Source: Sinohyriopsis cumingii (lineage: Eukaryota > Mollusca > Bivalvia > Unionida > Unionidae). From it: DNA of 64,000 nucleotides. Both the position numbers and the translations under genes were made by a program. Positions 36,221 to 48,124 of the stretch are shown in pieces. The notes below the pieces were generated by a model. The model was not told the DNA's origin. It did no database searches and saw nothing but the letters and a program-made list of their open reading frames with translations. The first letter of the stretch is position 1, and the number at the start of each line of letters is the position of its first letter. Location of the stretch: positions 135,927,579 through 135,991,578 of the forward strand of contig CM068829.1 of assembly GCA_028554795.2 (NCBI GenBank). The letters run 5' to 3'.

Positions 36221-38085
36221 TGGTAAATACATGCAGTGTTGTTGGCTGCCATAACGGACGAGGTCGTGATAAGAAATCATTTTATTCCATCCCGTCTGAG
36301 ATACAAATCAAGGAAACAAGACGAGACAGTTGAGTGATGTAAGCCAATCCCTCTGGTTAGATCGTCCCAATAAGTTCAATTTTTTTCACATCAAGCATTC
36401 CAAAATACGTTCGGCTCATTTTCAGTTTACAAAATTCTTTTCTGTCTTAATGTACATCAGTATAACAACGTTGCAATTGTGACAGTGTCGTATATGCATG
36501 TATATGTGCTGTTGTTGTGGTACATGTACATATAAAATGAAAATACTATCACACGAAATACATTATTGTCATATTTTGGATGATTTTCACTTATTTTTCA
36601 AGATAGAAGATACAGGGGATTATTGAAGCAATTATATAAAAAGTTTGAATATATTGCATGCGTATTATCATTCAGCAGTACACGTTCTGTATTCCGTATT
36701 GAAATATATCCATGTTTGAACATATCCTATTTCTACGTCAGGAAAAATAAATGTAACGGAACTGCAGTTCTAAGCAATACATAGTAATATTTAACGTCAT
36801 CGTTTTACGTATGCTACTTAATATGTTTTCATGTAAATCTGCCGTAGTTTACGGTGAAAGAAACCCAGTCTGGGCACCCTTTAGTCATGTTGGATTCACA
36901 AATGATACACATACATGTACAGCTGATCAGCGAAACATAATTGCACAGTCATCACCACTCCAAAAAAAAAAAAAAAAGAAAAGAAAGAGGTCTATGATGC
37001 CGCACGTGCTTTGTTTAACGTTTCGTCAGAAGTTTAAGAGGAAAATGTTGATTTTGATGATCTTTCAGTTGTTCTTGAAAACGATTCTCAAGATAAGTGC
37101 AAGTTCTATTTAATGGGTAAACACTTTTGTAAATTCTAATGAAAAAATTATATTCAAAAGAGACCTAATGAATGAACTAAACATGTTAACATTAGAGTAC
37201 AGCCGAAATCTGCAACTGAATTAATTTAAACGTCCTTCATTGGAAATTATACAAAGATGAAATATTATTACAAGTTTACCAACATCCGTAATCTTAAAGG
37301 TTGTGTGAAAATTAGAAGAAGGCAACATTAAGGACTCCTCAAAGTGTTCTTTGTCTAAATTTCATAAAGCTAATTTTTATGTTTATGAAGATGAGACTGA
37401 ACGTTCCGGTACAGGATTTAGTATACAGATTCAATGTGTCTAAAACAACTGTTTCAAGAGCGTTGTTTTCCATTGATGAGTGTCCTTTATTCACGATTGC
37501 AATTCTTAATTTTCTGGCTAGACATGGAGCAGCTCCGAAAAACGATGGCTATGGTATTTAGGAACTCATTTGGCTCAAACGTTACTATAATTATATACTG
37601 TTTTGAGGTGTTCATTTAGCTCCCATCCAATCTCAATGCAAGAGCATCCGCCTGGTCCTCATGCAAACATCAAAACATAATAAAATACATAATTGGTACT
37701 ACACATCAGGGAGTTTACATCATTCTGTCACATGCATGAGGAGGCTATACTATTGAAAATCCATTAAAAATGTTTTGGATTTTTTGTTAAATTAAACCCA
37801 AGTGATATAGTTTAAGCTGACCGTAAATTGAATATAAAATAATGTGTTGGACTAAGACGTGCTGAGGCAAACCTTCCTGCATTTACTAGAGACAATAAAC
37901 ACATGTCTCCACATCTGGAGCTTGAGACATCTATAAAATATCGCATTTAAGAATTCATCATTTGCCCGTCGAGGAACTAGTACATAGATACACTTCCTAT
38001 AGACTATGGCATACGTTCTGAAGATGACATTCCTGTTTTTGAAAACAATTACTACTGTCTGATTTGCACTAATTAATTTGTGTGG
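36221..38085 (+). pseudogene. THAP-domain DDE transposase relic (ISL2EU-like)
   Basis: It opens with MVNTCSVVGCHNGRGRDKKS and FYSIPSE, the start of a THAP zinc finger, then shifts frame. The end of a THAP domain appears at about 36840-36900 (AVVYGERNPVWAPF). Downstream, LNVPVQDLVYRFNVSKTTVS at about 37390-37450 is the helix-turn-helix before a DDE_4 catalytic domain, followed in another frame by MEQLRKTMAMVFRNSFG. Near 37870-37950 is the end-region text NLPAFTRDNKHMSPHLELET. THAP plus DDE_4 fusions are typical of ISL2EU-type DNA transposons. Stops and shifts throughout show that it is dead. Confidence 0.75.
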
Positions 38086-39059
38086 ATTTGTTGTACCATT
38101 TAATTAAGTTATGTTGTGCACATCTGATCATATTAATATTTGCATTTGAAAACTGCCAATGATGATACCAGTATACTAAATTGCTTTCATTGTTAGTCAC
38201 ATTAAATATCTGTACGATTGATTGAAAGCCAGGGAATATATGGACCGTATGAGCGTACTCGGTACACAAGTGAATAATATGAGTGTATTTGGTACATACA
38301 TTACTATACGAGTGTAATTGGGGAATATATGGACTATGCGATTGTACTTGGTATAAATATTGTTCATTAGTTTTTAAATACAATGATTTTATATACATTC
38401 TAATGAATTTGAATAGAATTTAGCAGTCATATTCAGATTAAATGATTCAAGAGCAACTATTTTAATATTGGTTTAATAAGTGATCAATATATATGTATCA
38501 TTTAGTATTATTCTACAGTGTTTATTACAATACGTTTATATTGTCAATATTACTATCATCCATTTTGCCCATTCCTTATGATTACGTATGATTCAAAAGC
38601 TTAAGTAAGTATTAAAAGGTCTGTCACTGAACAATTCTCAGAACAACGCCGAAATAAATACAGGTTCATAACTAGATTTGATTTTTCCCATTCATATTAG
38701 TTAATAGCAAATATGTGTTGAGATACATGAACACAATACATCTTGTAATGTGACAAAAAAATCGCAACTATTTTTAGGAATGTCTTGGATTTTATAGTCT
38801 TTCTAACTTCTACTAGAGAACGACACGTGAAGCAGTATGATCTTTTTGGTACTATGTTCAGTTAACGCATTCAAAATTAAACAACTTGAAAAAAAAATCT
38901 GCATTATCACACCCAGTAACTGAATCAGTTTCAACGTCTTGCATTGTTTGACTTGCACAGATGATACCACCACTGTTTTCTATACTGTCAGCATAGTTAA
39001 TAATATTTACTTGCCTCGAAAATAACGTTTCACACAAAACATTTTTATATGTTCATTTT
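38086..39059. other. Stretch without recognised gene
   Basis: AT-rich. A short imperfectly repeated phrase (GAGTGTATTTGGTACATA / GATTGTACTTGGTATAAA) occurs at about 38250-38360. No gene is visible. Confidence 0.4.
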
Positions 39060-39690
39060 GAACAGGCTTTCAGTAAGACCTCCCACTAGCTAAAGTAAAT
39101 GAGCTGATGAAAAAATCGGTTTGCCTTTTCTAATGCAGAGGACTGAATTCCTTCATTAGGCTCTATTCTTTAACAGCGATAGTTTTTTCAGTCCAAACAA
39201 TGAAATGACAGAAGTCTTTCCCACAAACAAATAGCTGACACCGAGCTTGATAATAACAGTTACGTGTCCTTTTCAGTTGTATATTATGCAAGCATGAGTT
39301 CTGAGTCTGTAGCATCAACCAATTTCTCAACTCACACAGAATGGGCATTTATTATCGATGTATCCCTCGCCACACCAATCATATTTTACAAAAGAATAAG
39401 GTGAAGCACCCATGCAAGGAAAGTTGGATAGATGACAAATCCACAATCAGTCATTTCAAAATTTTCATATAAATGGGACATTTCAGTAACATATCCCTGC
39501 AAAGCTACTTTCTTGTGGCCACACCCTCATTTTGTTGCACTGATAGTGGACTAATTTACATGAGGACAGCAGATACTCATGATAAGTGAATGGGAAGGCT
39601 GCTGAGCTGATGTTTGGCATACAGGTTTCAGTTTTATGACAGTTGTACAACCTACCCTGAACATACACCACTCTTTGCATGTAGTCTGAG
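39060..39690 (-). pseudogene. YqaJ-like viral recombinase/nuclease relic
   Basis: On the minus strand at about 39440-39380 are the phrases MGASPYSFVKYDWCGEGYI and DNKCPFCV, followed in another frame by CLHNIQLKRTRNCYYQARCQ, LFVCGKDFC and HFIVWTEK at 39290-39185. GASP, then an acidic residue near KCP, then YYQ-x-Q form the core of the YqaJ exonuclease fold. Here the Asp after GASP and the acidic residue before KCP are replaced. Upstream, 39680-39483 is an open frame with a Cys-containing segment that could be its N-terminal part, and Cys-rich text lies downstream toward 39000. Such ORFs occur in many invertebrate genomes as part of mobile elements. Frames are broken. Confidence 0.6.
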
Positions 39691-41190
39691 CTTTTGTAAC
39701 CACTTAAATATGAATAGATTCTTTAGAGACAGTAATATTTGCTGCAATCTGCTCAAAGTGTAATAACAATTCTTCGTTATCATGTCGAAACAGTCGTGGT
39801 CCTCAAAGGCGTTAAGTATCGCTGGGTATTTTGTATTCTAAAGATGAAGGTACATAATCATCAGAATGGTTTGTTATTAAAAACAATTTGCTGCCTTTGT
39901 ACTTGACAGTGCGATCTCTTTAAAACATGTACATGTCTCATAAGATCTGGTATGAAGTGCTGCAGGCTATATTGTCTTTTCTAGAGTTTGTTAGCAATTA
40001 AAGATCAGCTATTAAATCAAATTTTCATGTCACAGAGATAAAGAGAAGTTTAAAGGAAATAACCTTGACTAAAATCTATTCGAAAATGAACATTTTAAAC
40101 AAAGAACTCCTGTATTCACGTATGGTATAAACGTAAGGAAAGATTATGCTGGTTCATACTATCATGTATTGCACTAAACACCACTAAGTAAGAAAAGGAG
40201 AAGTCTGCTGACTGAGGGAACAGCGCAAAGGAGAGACATGCCGTCTCTAATCGAACACCATTAGTTATTGGCAAATATAAAAAGCCTTAGTGCTTTCAGC
40301 AAACTAGAAAAAATCAATTTGCTTGTTACTTTAAATTATAACAGAAAATATTGCATACATTCTAAAATAATCCCTGACTGGATTTTAAGTAAAATTCGCG
40401 AAATGAAAAATAAAATTTAAAAAATGATTATTTTCTGTACGTCATATTAGGACAGATTTGTCCTGAAAAAGTACATAACCTTTCCTCCCTCCACATATTA
40501 CGTCGCATATGCATGTGCCAGAACAAAATGGCGCAATCCGTGTTTAAAAGGATCGCTACTGTAAGTTAATGATACAAATACCCTCACAAAAATCTGATCG
40601 TATTAGGTCTTAGTTAATTCTGCATTTCTGTTACATAAGTGGATATGGTGCAATTGATTGGCTGTTCTTAACATCAAATAAAACCTCAACCATGTTAGAA
40701 GTGCTTCCATTTTGTTAGATTTAGTACCGACTGCAATGAGGATGACATGATATTGTTATCGGATTAGATTCTGAAAGCTAAGGATGATGTGGATGATGCT
40801 GATGGCATATCGTTGTCAGAGTTAGCGTGGAGAATAAAATCAAGGTTCGACGTTTGTAATCTCGAAGATATTGACGCAAGAAGACCTATAGGACATACAA
40901 TAGGATGCTACGTGTTTTAATCTTATTGTAAAGTCAATGTTGAAAGTGCATCTATACCTAACCTTTTCCGAAATCTGAAAATAGAACTCTCTAAAAAGCG
41001 TATATTACTGTCGGTCCTTTGTGTTCAGATTTTAGAAGTTTCTCTGTACATACATATACGCTTATATGTAACAAAGGGGCATCAAATAATGATTTATGTT
41101 CCTACCAAGGTTAATCTACTAAATATAGCAAATTTATACGAACATAAACTATATTCTGAAACAAGATATAAGTATACTTGATTTTGTTTA

Positions 41191-41192
<2 letters not shown>
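39691..41192. other. Stretch with one unexplained coding-like segment
   Basis: Mostly AT-rich noncoding DNA. Around 40775-40915 the plus strand reads DDVDDADGISLSELAWRIKS and FDVCNLEDIDARRPIG before a stop, which looks protein-coding but is unrecognised. Confidence 0.35.

Positions 41193-41278
<86 letters not shown>
41193..41278. repeat. (TA)n microsatellite
   Basis: An uninterrupted TA array of about 85 bp. Confidence 0.95.
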
Positions 41279-41281
<3 letters not shown>

Positions 41282-41439
41282 TGAACACAATGCATTCAAT
41301 ATTATTCAACGCAAAGTGAAGCGTTCTTCCGGATATTATTAACCTTGCTTGCACCTATTCAATATCGTTACAATAGCGCGTCTTCTAGCTCACATCCGGC
41401 AGCTACCCATGAGTAAATCATTAATGGCCGGACAATAGT

Positions 41440-42360
41440 GCGACCAGGTACAGACAAAATCCCACCCAATCAAAATGCTACAGGACAAAATCCCCCTAGG
41501 ACTCTATCCCACAGGACGAATAAAATTGAAAGATAAGATATAATCCCCTCCCTAGTTAACTTTAGCTGTTTAAAAACTTCTTAAAACATCACAAATGATC
41601 TTTTTGGGTCGACTTGTGCCCTTGAAAGCTTCATTTTGGTTTCCCTTGGCCTAGTGGTCCGCCTCAGATGCGAGAGGTCGCTGGTTCGAAACGCCGGCCA
41701 AGTCATACCAAAGATTAATACAATGTTACTAACAGCTGATGTCTGCGACATGATGTCCCAGAGCTAGACATCACTATAAACTGCAACGCTGCAGACTTCG
41801 TAGCGATATGACTGAAAATATTTTAAAGCTACGTTAAAAATCTAACTCATTCAAACACACACGGTTTCCTTTGAGTTGGTAAATGGTGTATAGTGTACAG
41901 GTTATCTTTATATCTTAACATAATAGGAGATTAAGATACCTAATTATACGTTGACCTAAAGACTAATTTAGCGCGCATATGTTTTAGCAGCTCGTATTCA
42001 AACTCATGAGAACACACACTTTTAATCCATTGCACTAAATCCTTCCACGATGTTTATAACACGTTCATTTCTATATATTCAATTTTCGTTGAGAATGAGC
42101 ATTATGGTCATAAAGGTGAAATATATGCCGAATAATTTTGTATTTGACCAATATTGGTATACTTTGTGAAGTATTGAAAACCAAAGACATAATTTGATTA
42201 GATAAACATGAAAATCCATAATTACATTCAATTTTAATGCCATCTCAGACTAATTCTTGTTTACAATGATGATTATCTCCTATTTTTCATTTTGCATTGG
42301 TGGGGGATTTAGTCCTGGGGAATTTTGTCCTATGGGGATTTTGTCCGGGGATATGTTCTC
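41440..42360. repeat. Inverted arrays of a GGACAAAATCCCC motif enclosing a SINE
   Basis: At about 41455-41515 the plus strand has ACAAAATCCCA, GGACAAAATCCCCC and GGACTCTATCCCAC phrases. At about 42300-42350 the reverse complement appears (GGGGGATTTAGTCC, GGGAATTTTGTCC, GGGGATTTTGTCC). The two clusters face each other about 800 bp apart and bracket a SINE. They may be terminal repeats of a DNA element into which the SINE inserted. Confidence 0.6.
41643..41865 (+). mobile_element. tRNA-derived SINE, copy 2 (internally deleted)
   Basis: The tRNA-like head carries an A-box (TTGGCCTAGTGG) and B-box (GGTTCGAAACG). The junction AAGTCATACCAAAGATT is followed by the shared body (ACATGATGTCCCAGAGCTAG; CGTAGCGATATGACTGAAAA) and a CA-rich end. 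The middle third found in the other copies is missing. Confidence 0.85.
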
Positions 42361-42698
42361 CTACACGCTAGTCTGACATCTTAACAAAGCATATATATTA
42401 CCCTTAACCAATAGGGTTGAGGTATAATGAAAGAACATTCCTGACTTTCTTCACCGTAGCCCTGCATTAAACTTATCGATATTTCTTGAAAACTCTGTTA
42501 AATATATGTATGGTCATACTAAATTTCTCGCCTAACTCCGAAATATAAACCCTGACAGATTTCGGCAAATAAAATAAAAAGTGTAGGTTTCTTATGATTC
42601 TCACGAGGTCTCTGACAATAAAACTGTGTAAAGATGAAAAATAAAAAAGATTGTATTTGCCACCTCTGTCTACTCCGATAACAGTGAGTGTGTGTGTG

Positions 42699-43006
42699 AT
42701 TTAGAATTTTAACGTAGCTTTAATTATTTTTCAGTCATATCGCTACGATGTATGCAGTGTGACAATTTATAGTGATATCTAGCACTGGGGCATCATGTCA
42801 CATACATGTAGCATGATGTCTCACCCAGTCACATTATCCTGACACCAGGCCGACCAGTCCTAACACTAACCTCTTAATGCTGAGCACCAAGCAAAGCAAC
42901 TGTTAGTACTATTTTTGTAAGTCTTTCGTATGACTTGGCCGGGGATCGAACCCACGACCTCCCGCATCCGAGGCGGACGTTCTAACCACTATTCCACCGG
43001 AGCGGT
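42699..43006 (-). mobile_element. tRNA-derived SINE, copy 3
   Basis: Most complete copy. On the minus strand it has the head (GTCCGCCTCGGATGCGGGAG; GGTTCGATCCC-like B-box in GTGGGTTCGATCCCC), GGCCAAGTCATACG, the body shared with copies 1, 2 and 4 (CAGCATTAAGAGGTTAGTGT; GGACTGGTCGGCCTGGTGTC; CGTAGCGATATGACTG), and a (CA)n tail at about 42687-42698. Confidence 0.85.
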
Positions 43007-43159
43007 CTCCGACAGGAGTGACTTCATACTAATGATATTTGCCCCTACCCACCAATCTTTCTAATTATGCCTATTATTGTTATGCTAATATCGCAGATTA
43101 AAGCAGAGAATCAAACCTACCAAACAGTATATACATAACAAATGTACGTACGTACTTAG

Positions 43160-43160
43160 G

Positions 43161-43191
<31 letters not shown>

Positions 43192-43262
43192 ATATGTATG
43201 TATGCATGTATGTATGTATGTATGTATGTATGCATGCATGCATGGATCTATGTATGAATGTA
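43160..43262. repeat. (TATG)n-type microsatellite
   Basis: A tetranucleotide array of TATG with TGCA variants toward the right. It is translated only by chance. Confidence 0.9.
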
Positions 43263-43589
43263 CGTACGCAGTCTGTATTTATGGTTGCTTCAACATGGCC
43301 AAATGACTCGCACAAATCTTAAACCTTCACAGATTTGGACAAATAAGGTGTTGAATTATTCATTTGTCATAATTCGAAAGTAGTCTGCGGCTTTAAGCTT
43401 ATGTATAAATGTAAGCAAAACAGTTCTCGCTTGATACATGTCTGATATCTTAACGAGTTCTATACATATCATGATCATAAGGGTTGGTGGAAAAGGAAAG
43501 GACATACCTTTCTTCTTTTCATCACTCACCATTTTGTACATTAAAAGGAGTTATTGACTGCGACGATCTTCTACTGAACAACCTCATCT

Positions 43590-43637
<48 letters not shown>

Positions 43638-44429
43638 TTATCATTACTTACGCATATTGTTCAATCCAACTAATACATAAGTAGTCCTTTTTTGTGTTAA
43701 ACAATACGAACTTTAAGTTTTCTGCGTACACATTATGATATGTTAAGCAATTCAAATGTTTGGGACAAAGACTAGTGTGAACTTTTCAATTATTCCCGAA
43801 AAACATTGTTCGTATTAATTTCATTAAAACCACGTGTAAGCCACAGGTAATACATTAAGGGTACAGAACACATGGAGATAACTCTGCGTATAGTGTTCAT
43901 CAATCACGTTTTTACAACTGGGACATGTGCCTGTATCAATACATAATGAGCCTGTACTAATAGTTAAATAGTCCATCATGTAGTCAATGACACAATATTT
44001 TCGACAAAAGATAGTATCAGTTTCTGTTTTGAGAATTTTCTATAAATTTTGATTGAAAGTTTCCTTGTCAAGCCTTTTTAAATTTACTGTTATGTTTCAT
44101 ATGTTTCGTAAGTACATTACCTATTGTAATACGTATACACTTAGTGTAACGTAATTAGCCATATGATTTCCGTGAATACTCAAATCAGCCGTCTTATAAG
44201 CGATTAATATTCATATAAATAAATTGATCATAGTGCTCGCGTTTCACAAAACATTAAACAATGTTGTATGGTATAACTTGGATGTTCAAAAAAAATATCC
44301 TTTTTATAATATACCAATTTGTTACAGACATAAATCATAAAGGATCAAGCATTTCCCATCATAATTGGACATTTTCCTGTTTATTTGCAAACAAGGACTT
44401 ATCAGCAGTAGAGGTAGAGTTTTAAACGT
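43263..44429. other. Stretch without recognised gene
   Basis: AT-rich. A (GT)n microsatellite is at 43593-43635. No coding signal is visible. Confidence 0.5.
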
Positions 44430-45215
44430 TTTCAAGAAGTTGAATGGCTGATGATTTCCAAAACTGTATTCCAGTGAAGTATCTTAGATTCTACAGTGAT
44501 TAAAACCTATAATGAAGTGGCTAATTACGCCGATACAGTAAATCTACTTCAGAACCAAATAAATGTTATCGAACGTTTCTGTGATAAAACTATTATGATT
44601 ATCAATCTCAGTAAAACTAAAATCATTGTTTTCAGAAATGGGAGACATCTCAAGCAAAATGATGTGTGATGTTCCAAAGAAAGTCGTTTTGAATGGGTAC
44701 CTTATTACAAGTACATGGGTGTGTTTTTCACCCAAAACTTGGTTAGGACGAAAGCAAAGCAGGTACTAGAAGCTCAGGCAAAGAAAACAACTTCAAATAT
44801 TTAGAATTATCAGAAATGATTCGGCTGCTGTAGTGAAGAGGAAGCATTTTAAATGTTTGATCGGTAATAAAAACAATTCCTTGCTATGGGTGAGAAATTT
44901 GGGGACATGAATTTAGTAGAGATATTGAAATTGTGCAGTACAATTTTTGTAAAGAGTGTTTAGGTGTTTCTAAATCTATCAATAATGCGTTTGTGTTATG
45001 GGAGTGCGGAAGATACCCACTTTGTACCTCGTATTTGTTTTTACAATGCATGAAAAACTGGTTGAAAGTCGTAAGAATGCCTTCAGCTCGATACCCACAC
45101 CAACGTTATTTAATGTTGAAAAGATCAGATAAAACTAACCGTGTCATCTTGTCTACCAAACTTAAAGACGTGTTTTTTTTTTCCTTTTCTGTCTTGGTGA
45201 TGTGATGTGATGTGA
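44430..45215 (+). mobile_element. Non-LTR reverse transcriptase 3' fragment with GATGT tail
   Basis: In shifting frames the translation gives INLSKTKIIVFRNGR at about 44600-44645, YYKYMGVFFT at about 44705-44735, and a C-terminal part at 44933-45205 including LWECGRYPLC and NWLKVVRMPSARYPHQRY. These are the thumb and C-terminal parts of an animal LINE reverse transcriptase different from the CR1/L2-like and RTE-like copies. The segment ends in GATGTGATGTGATGTGAT at about 45196-45215, a simple-repeat tail. It is 5'-truncated and broken. Confidence 0.75.
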
Positions 45216-45761
45216 TTTTGGATTTTGGAGATGTGTATGTGTACAAAGTAAAATAAGTGTTCTTATCGATATTCTGAAATTAGGGCCTTCAATTATAAAG
45301 AAATCAAATAATTGTGTTCTATAAGCTATTGTTTCAAAATCGGAAAATTTCAGCTTCAGAAAAACTGCAGTTCTTAGGCACATCTAGATTTTACTGATTG
45401 AAACCACAGTTCAATCCGCCACACGCTAAATACACCATCTAAACGTTTTTAAAATTTATTTTCGTGTTTTCTCGGGTGACAATAAGTCCAGAGTAGAACA
45501 TGATTTTAAATTATGGCTTGCAAGGGTTGATAAGATCATCCACGTGGTGTTAGAATATGTCATCTCCTTTCGGTTACGCAATTAACGATTTATGCTCACA
45601 AAGGGAAACAACGCACTGAATGCAATAAACATGAATAAGCAAACAAAGAATATATGTGAATCTCGGAATATGTTTGTTTTCATTGGAAAGGTATGAATTC
45701 TCGAAATAGGATTGTTCTGTGGGTTTCGACGGCACATTTAGCATATTATTGACTATATCAT

Positions 45762-45889
45762 GCCGAGGAAATGGGAGCTAAGTGCCTTTCTCGTGGGCAC
45801 ACTGAGGCGGCCTACCCAGGTTGGCCTGCCCCTGTCAGGTATTCATCCTACGCTATCGACACTCTACCATCTGAGCTACTACGATTCCC
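45762..45889 (-). mobile_element. tRNA-derived SINE of a second family
   Basis: On the minus strand TCGTAGTAGCTCAGATGGTA begins a tRNA-like A-box region, followed by a decayed B-box (AGGATGAATACCTG) and a GC-rich body with GTGTGCCCACGAGAAAGGCA and CTTAGCTCCCATTTCC. The sequence is unrelated to the other SINE family in the window. Confidence 0.65.
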
Positions 45890-45917
45890 AAATTAGATTC
45901 GTATTAATAGCAAAAAG

Positions 45918-45921
45918 GTGT

Positions 45922-45954
<33 letters not shown>

Positions 45955-46254
45955 ATTTGGATTTTTTACTTTAACAATGTCTCAGTCATATCGCTACGAT
46001 GTCTGCACTGTGGCAGTTTATAGTGATGTCTAGCACTTGGGCATCATGCCGCAGACATGTATCATGGTGTCCCACCCAATCACAATCTCCTGACACCAGG
46101 CAGACCAGTCGCAAGATTAACCTCTTAATGCTGAGCGCCTAGCAAAGCATATGTTAATAAAAAAAATGTATAAGTGTTTTATATGATTCGGCCGGGGTTC
46201 GAACAATTCCGCATCCGAGGTGGACGCTCTAACCACTAGGCCAAAGGAGCGGTC
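45918..46254 (-). mobile_element. tRNA-derived SINE, copy 4, with (CA)n tail
   Basis: The minus-strand head at 46254-46190 (TTGGCCTAGTGGTTAGAGCG; GTCCACCTCGGATGCGG; a B-box lying across a small deletion) leads to the same body as copies 1-3 (CAGCATTAAGAGGTTA; GACTGGTCTGCCTGGTGTCA; CGTAGCGATATGACTGAGAC). A (GT)n/(CA)n microsatellite at 45918-45953 directly abuts the 3' end. Confidence 0.85.
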
Positions 46255-47098
46255 GGCCTAATTTATAAAACAAACATCAAAGAGATAAATGTCGCATGTT
46301 GGGTGATGAATATTTTTCGCACTGTTGATATATGTCTGAAAAACAGGATGGACTTGGATGGTTTACTCTCGAAAAGAGACGGTCTACTTTATTTACAAAA
46401 ATATAGTTACTGTGGCCAATACCAAAGGGGCTATACCTCTAATCAAACAACATACTATTGAAATGTCCTATGTATGCATGCTGTAGAATCACCTGATATA
46501 GAGTATTTCAGTCGTGCAACAGGAAGCTTTTACAACGTCAAACTATAATCTGTTTGTACATGTTATCATAACCTACTATCTTAACATTTTAAGTCTCGTA
46601 ACAGTAATATGATAAAAAGGTTACATTCTCGTGCTCTTAAATGTTTCCTCATATTTTTTCAGAATGTTTTAAAAAAATACCAAGACGGCTAATTGCTAAA
46701 CATTTTAATGATGCCACATTAATAGATTTAATAATTACCAGGTGTTGTTACTTACATTTGTGTTATTCTTATGTGATATAAAATGGTGTACCAGTTCGCC
46801 TATTTGTTGTTTTTTATTATTTTTTCCTATTTTGTTTTCTTCTTCAATTTTTCCTTCTTCTGTTTTTTTGTTAAGATCCAGCTGTTAAGGCAACTCGCAG
46901 AATCGTACAGTGTAAATATCTTGTTTTAAAGAAACAACGGCTAAAGGAACCACATTACTAATAGATATCTGTTGTTGTAAATTTTACACTGCTTAGTATT
47001 GTGGGTTTTCTCCGTCGTCAATGTGTCGTCTGTTGCTAGTTTACCCTTCCTCGATAATATTACATCCGAATTAGTGTGCACTTGTGTGATTTCATCTG
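46255..47098. other. Stretch without recognised gene
   Basis: AT-rich, with T-rich tracts near 46805-46870. Nothing coding is visible. Confidence 0.4.
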
Positions 47099-47942
47099 TT
47101 GAACTGCCACAAGGTAACTGTATTGACGTTCTGTAAGTTCGTGTGTGGAACAGCCACTTGGTAATTGTACTGACGTTGTTTAATTTGAAGTGTGGAACAG
47201 CAACTTGATAATTGTACTGACATTGTATGATGTTGTGTGCGGAATAGCCACTTGGTAATTGTACCTACCGTGTGTGATTTTGTGTGTGGAACAGTCACTT
47301 GGTAATTTTACTGACGTTTGATTTCGTGCTTTGAACATCCACTTGGTAATTGTACGGACATTGTGTGGTTTCGTGTGTGGAACAACTGCTTGGTAATTTT
47401 ACTAACCTTTTGTAATTCCGTGTTTGGAACAGTCGCTTGGCAATTGTAGTTAAATTGTGCGATTTTAAGTGTGGAGCATCAACTTGATAATTATACTGAC
47501 GTTGTGTGATGTCGCTTGTGGAACAGCAACTTGATAATTATACTGACGTTGTGTGATGTCGCGTGTGGAGCAGCACTTGATAATTATACTGACGTCGTGT
47601 ATGGAGCAGCAACTTGATAATTATACTGACGTTGTGTGGTTTCGTGTGTGGAGCAGCAACCTGATAATTATACTGACGTTGCGTGATTTCGTATGTGGAG
47701 CAGCACTTGATAATTATACTGACGTCGTGTGTGGAGCAGCAACCTGATAATTATACTGACGTTGTGTGGTTTCGTGTGTGGAGCAGCACTTGATAATTAT
47801 ACTGACGTCGTGTGTTGAGCAGCAACCTGATAATTATACTGACGTTGTGTGGTTTCGTGTGTGGAGCAGCAGCCTGATAATTATACTGACGTTGCGTGAT
47901 TTCGTATGTGGAGCAGCAACCTGATAATTATACTGAAGTTGA
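47099..47942 (+). repeat. Minisatellite, unit about 46 bp with a 36-bp short variant
   Basis: About twenty units with the core GGAGCAGCAACCTGATAATT followed by ATACTGACGTTGTGTGGTTT and CGTGTGT. Units on the left (to about 47470) differ widely. Those on the right are nearly identical and mix a long form with a short form that ends GACGTCGTGTGT and lacks the GTTTC segment. Reading frames across it are accidental. Confidence 0.9.
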
Positions 47943-48089
47943 TCGGTAGAACTCATCAGATCATACAAGCTTATTTGTATGTTGCATGCAAATTAGCAAA
48001 TTTGTTCCCAGTGTTTATAAACGATACCTACTCTAATCCATGCAACAGCTCCGATTGTAAATACAGATATTGATTACAGTTCATTATTT

Positions 48090-48124
<35 letters not shown>

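Noticed and set aside
43085..43315. 76-codon frame rich in His, Thr, Tyr and Ile
   Set aside because: It is the translation of the TATG-type microsatellite.
47553..47747. 64-codon frame in the minisatellite
   Set aside because: It is generated by the repeat unit and shifts with each length variant; it is not a gene.
47099..47942. CRISPR-like array
   Set aside because: Units are contiguous variants without unique spacers and the genome is animal, so this is a minisatellite.
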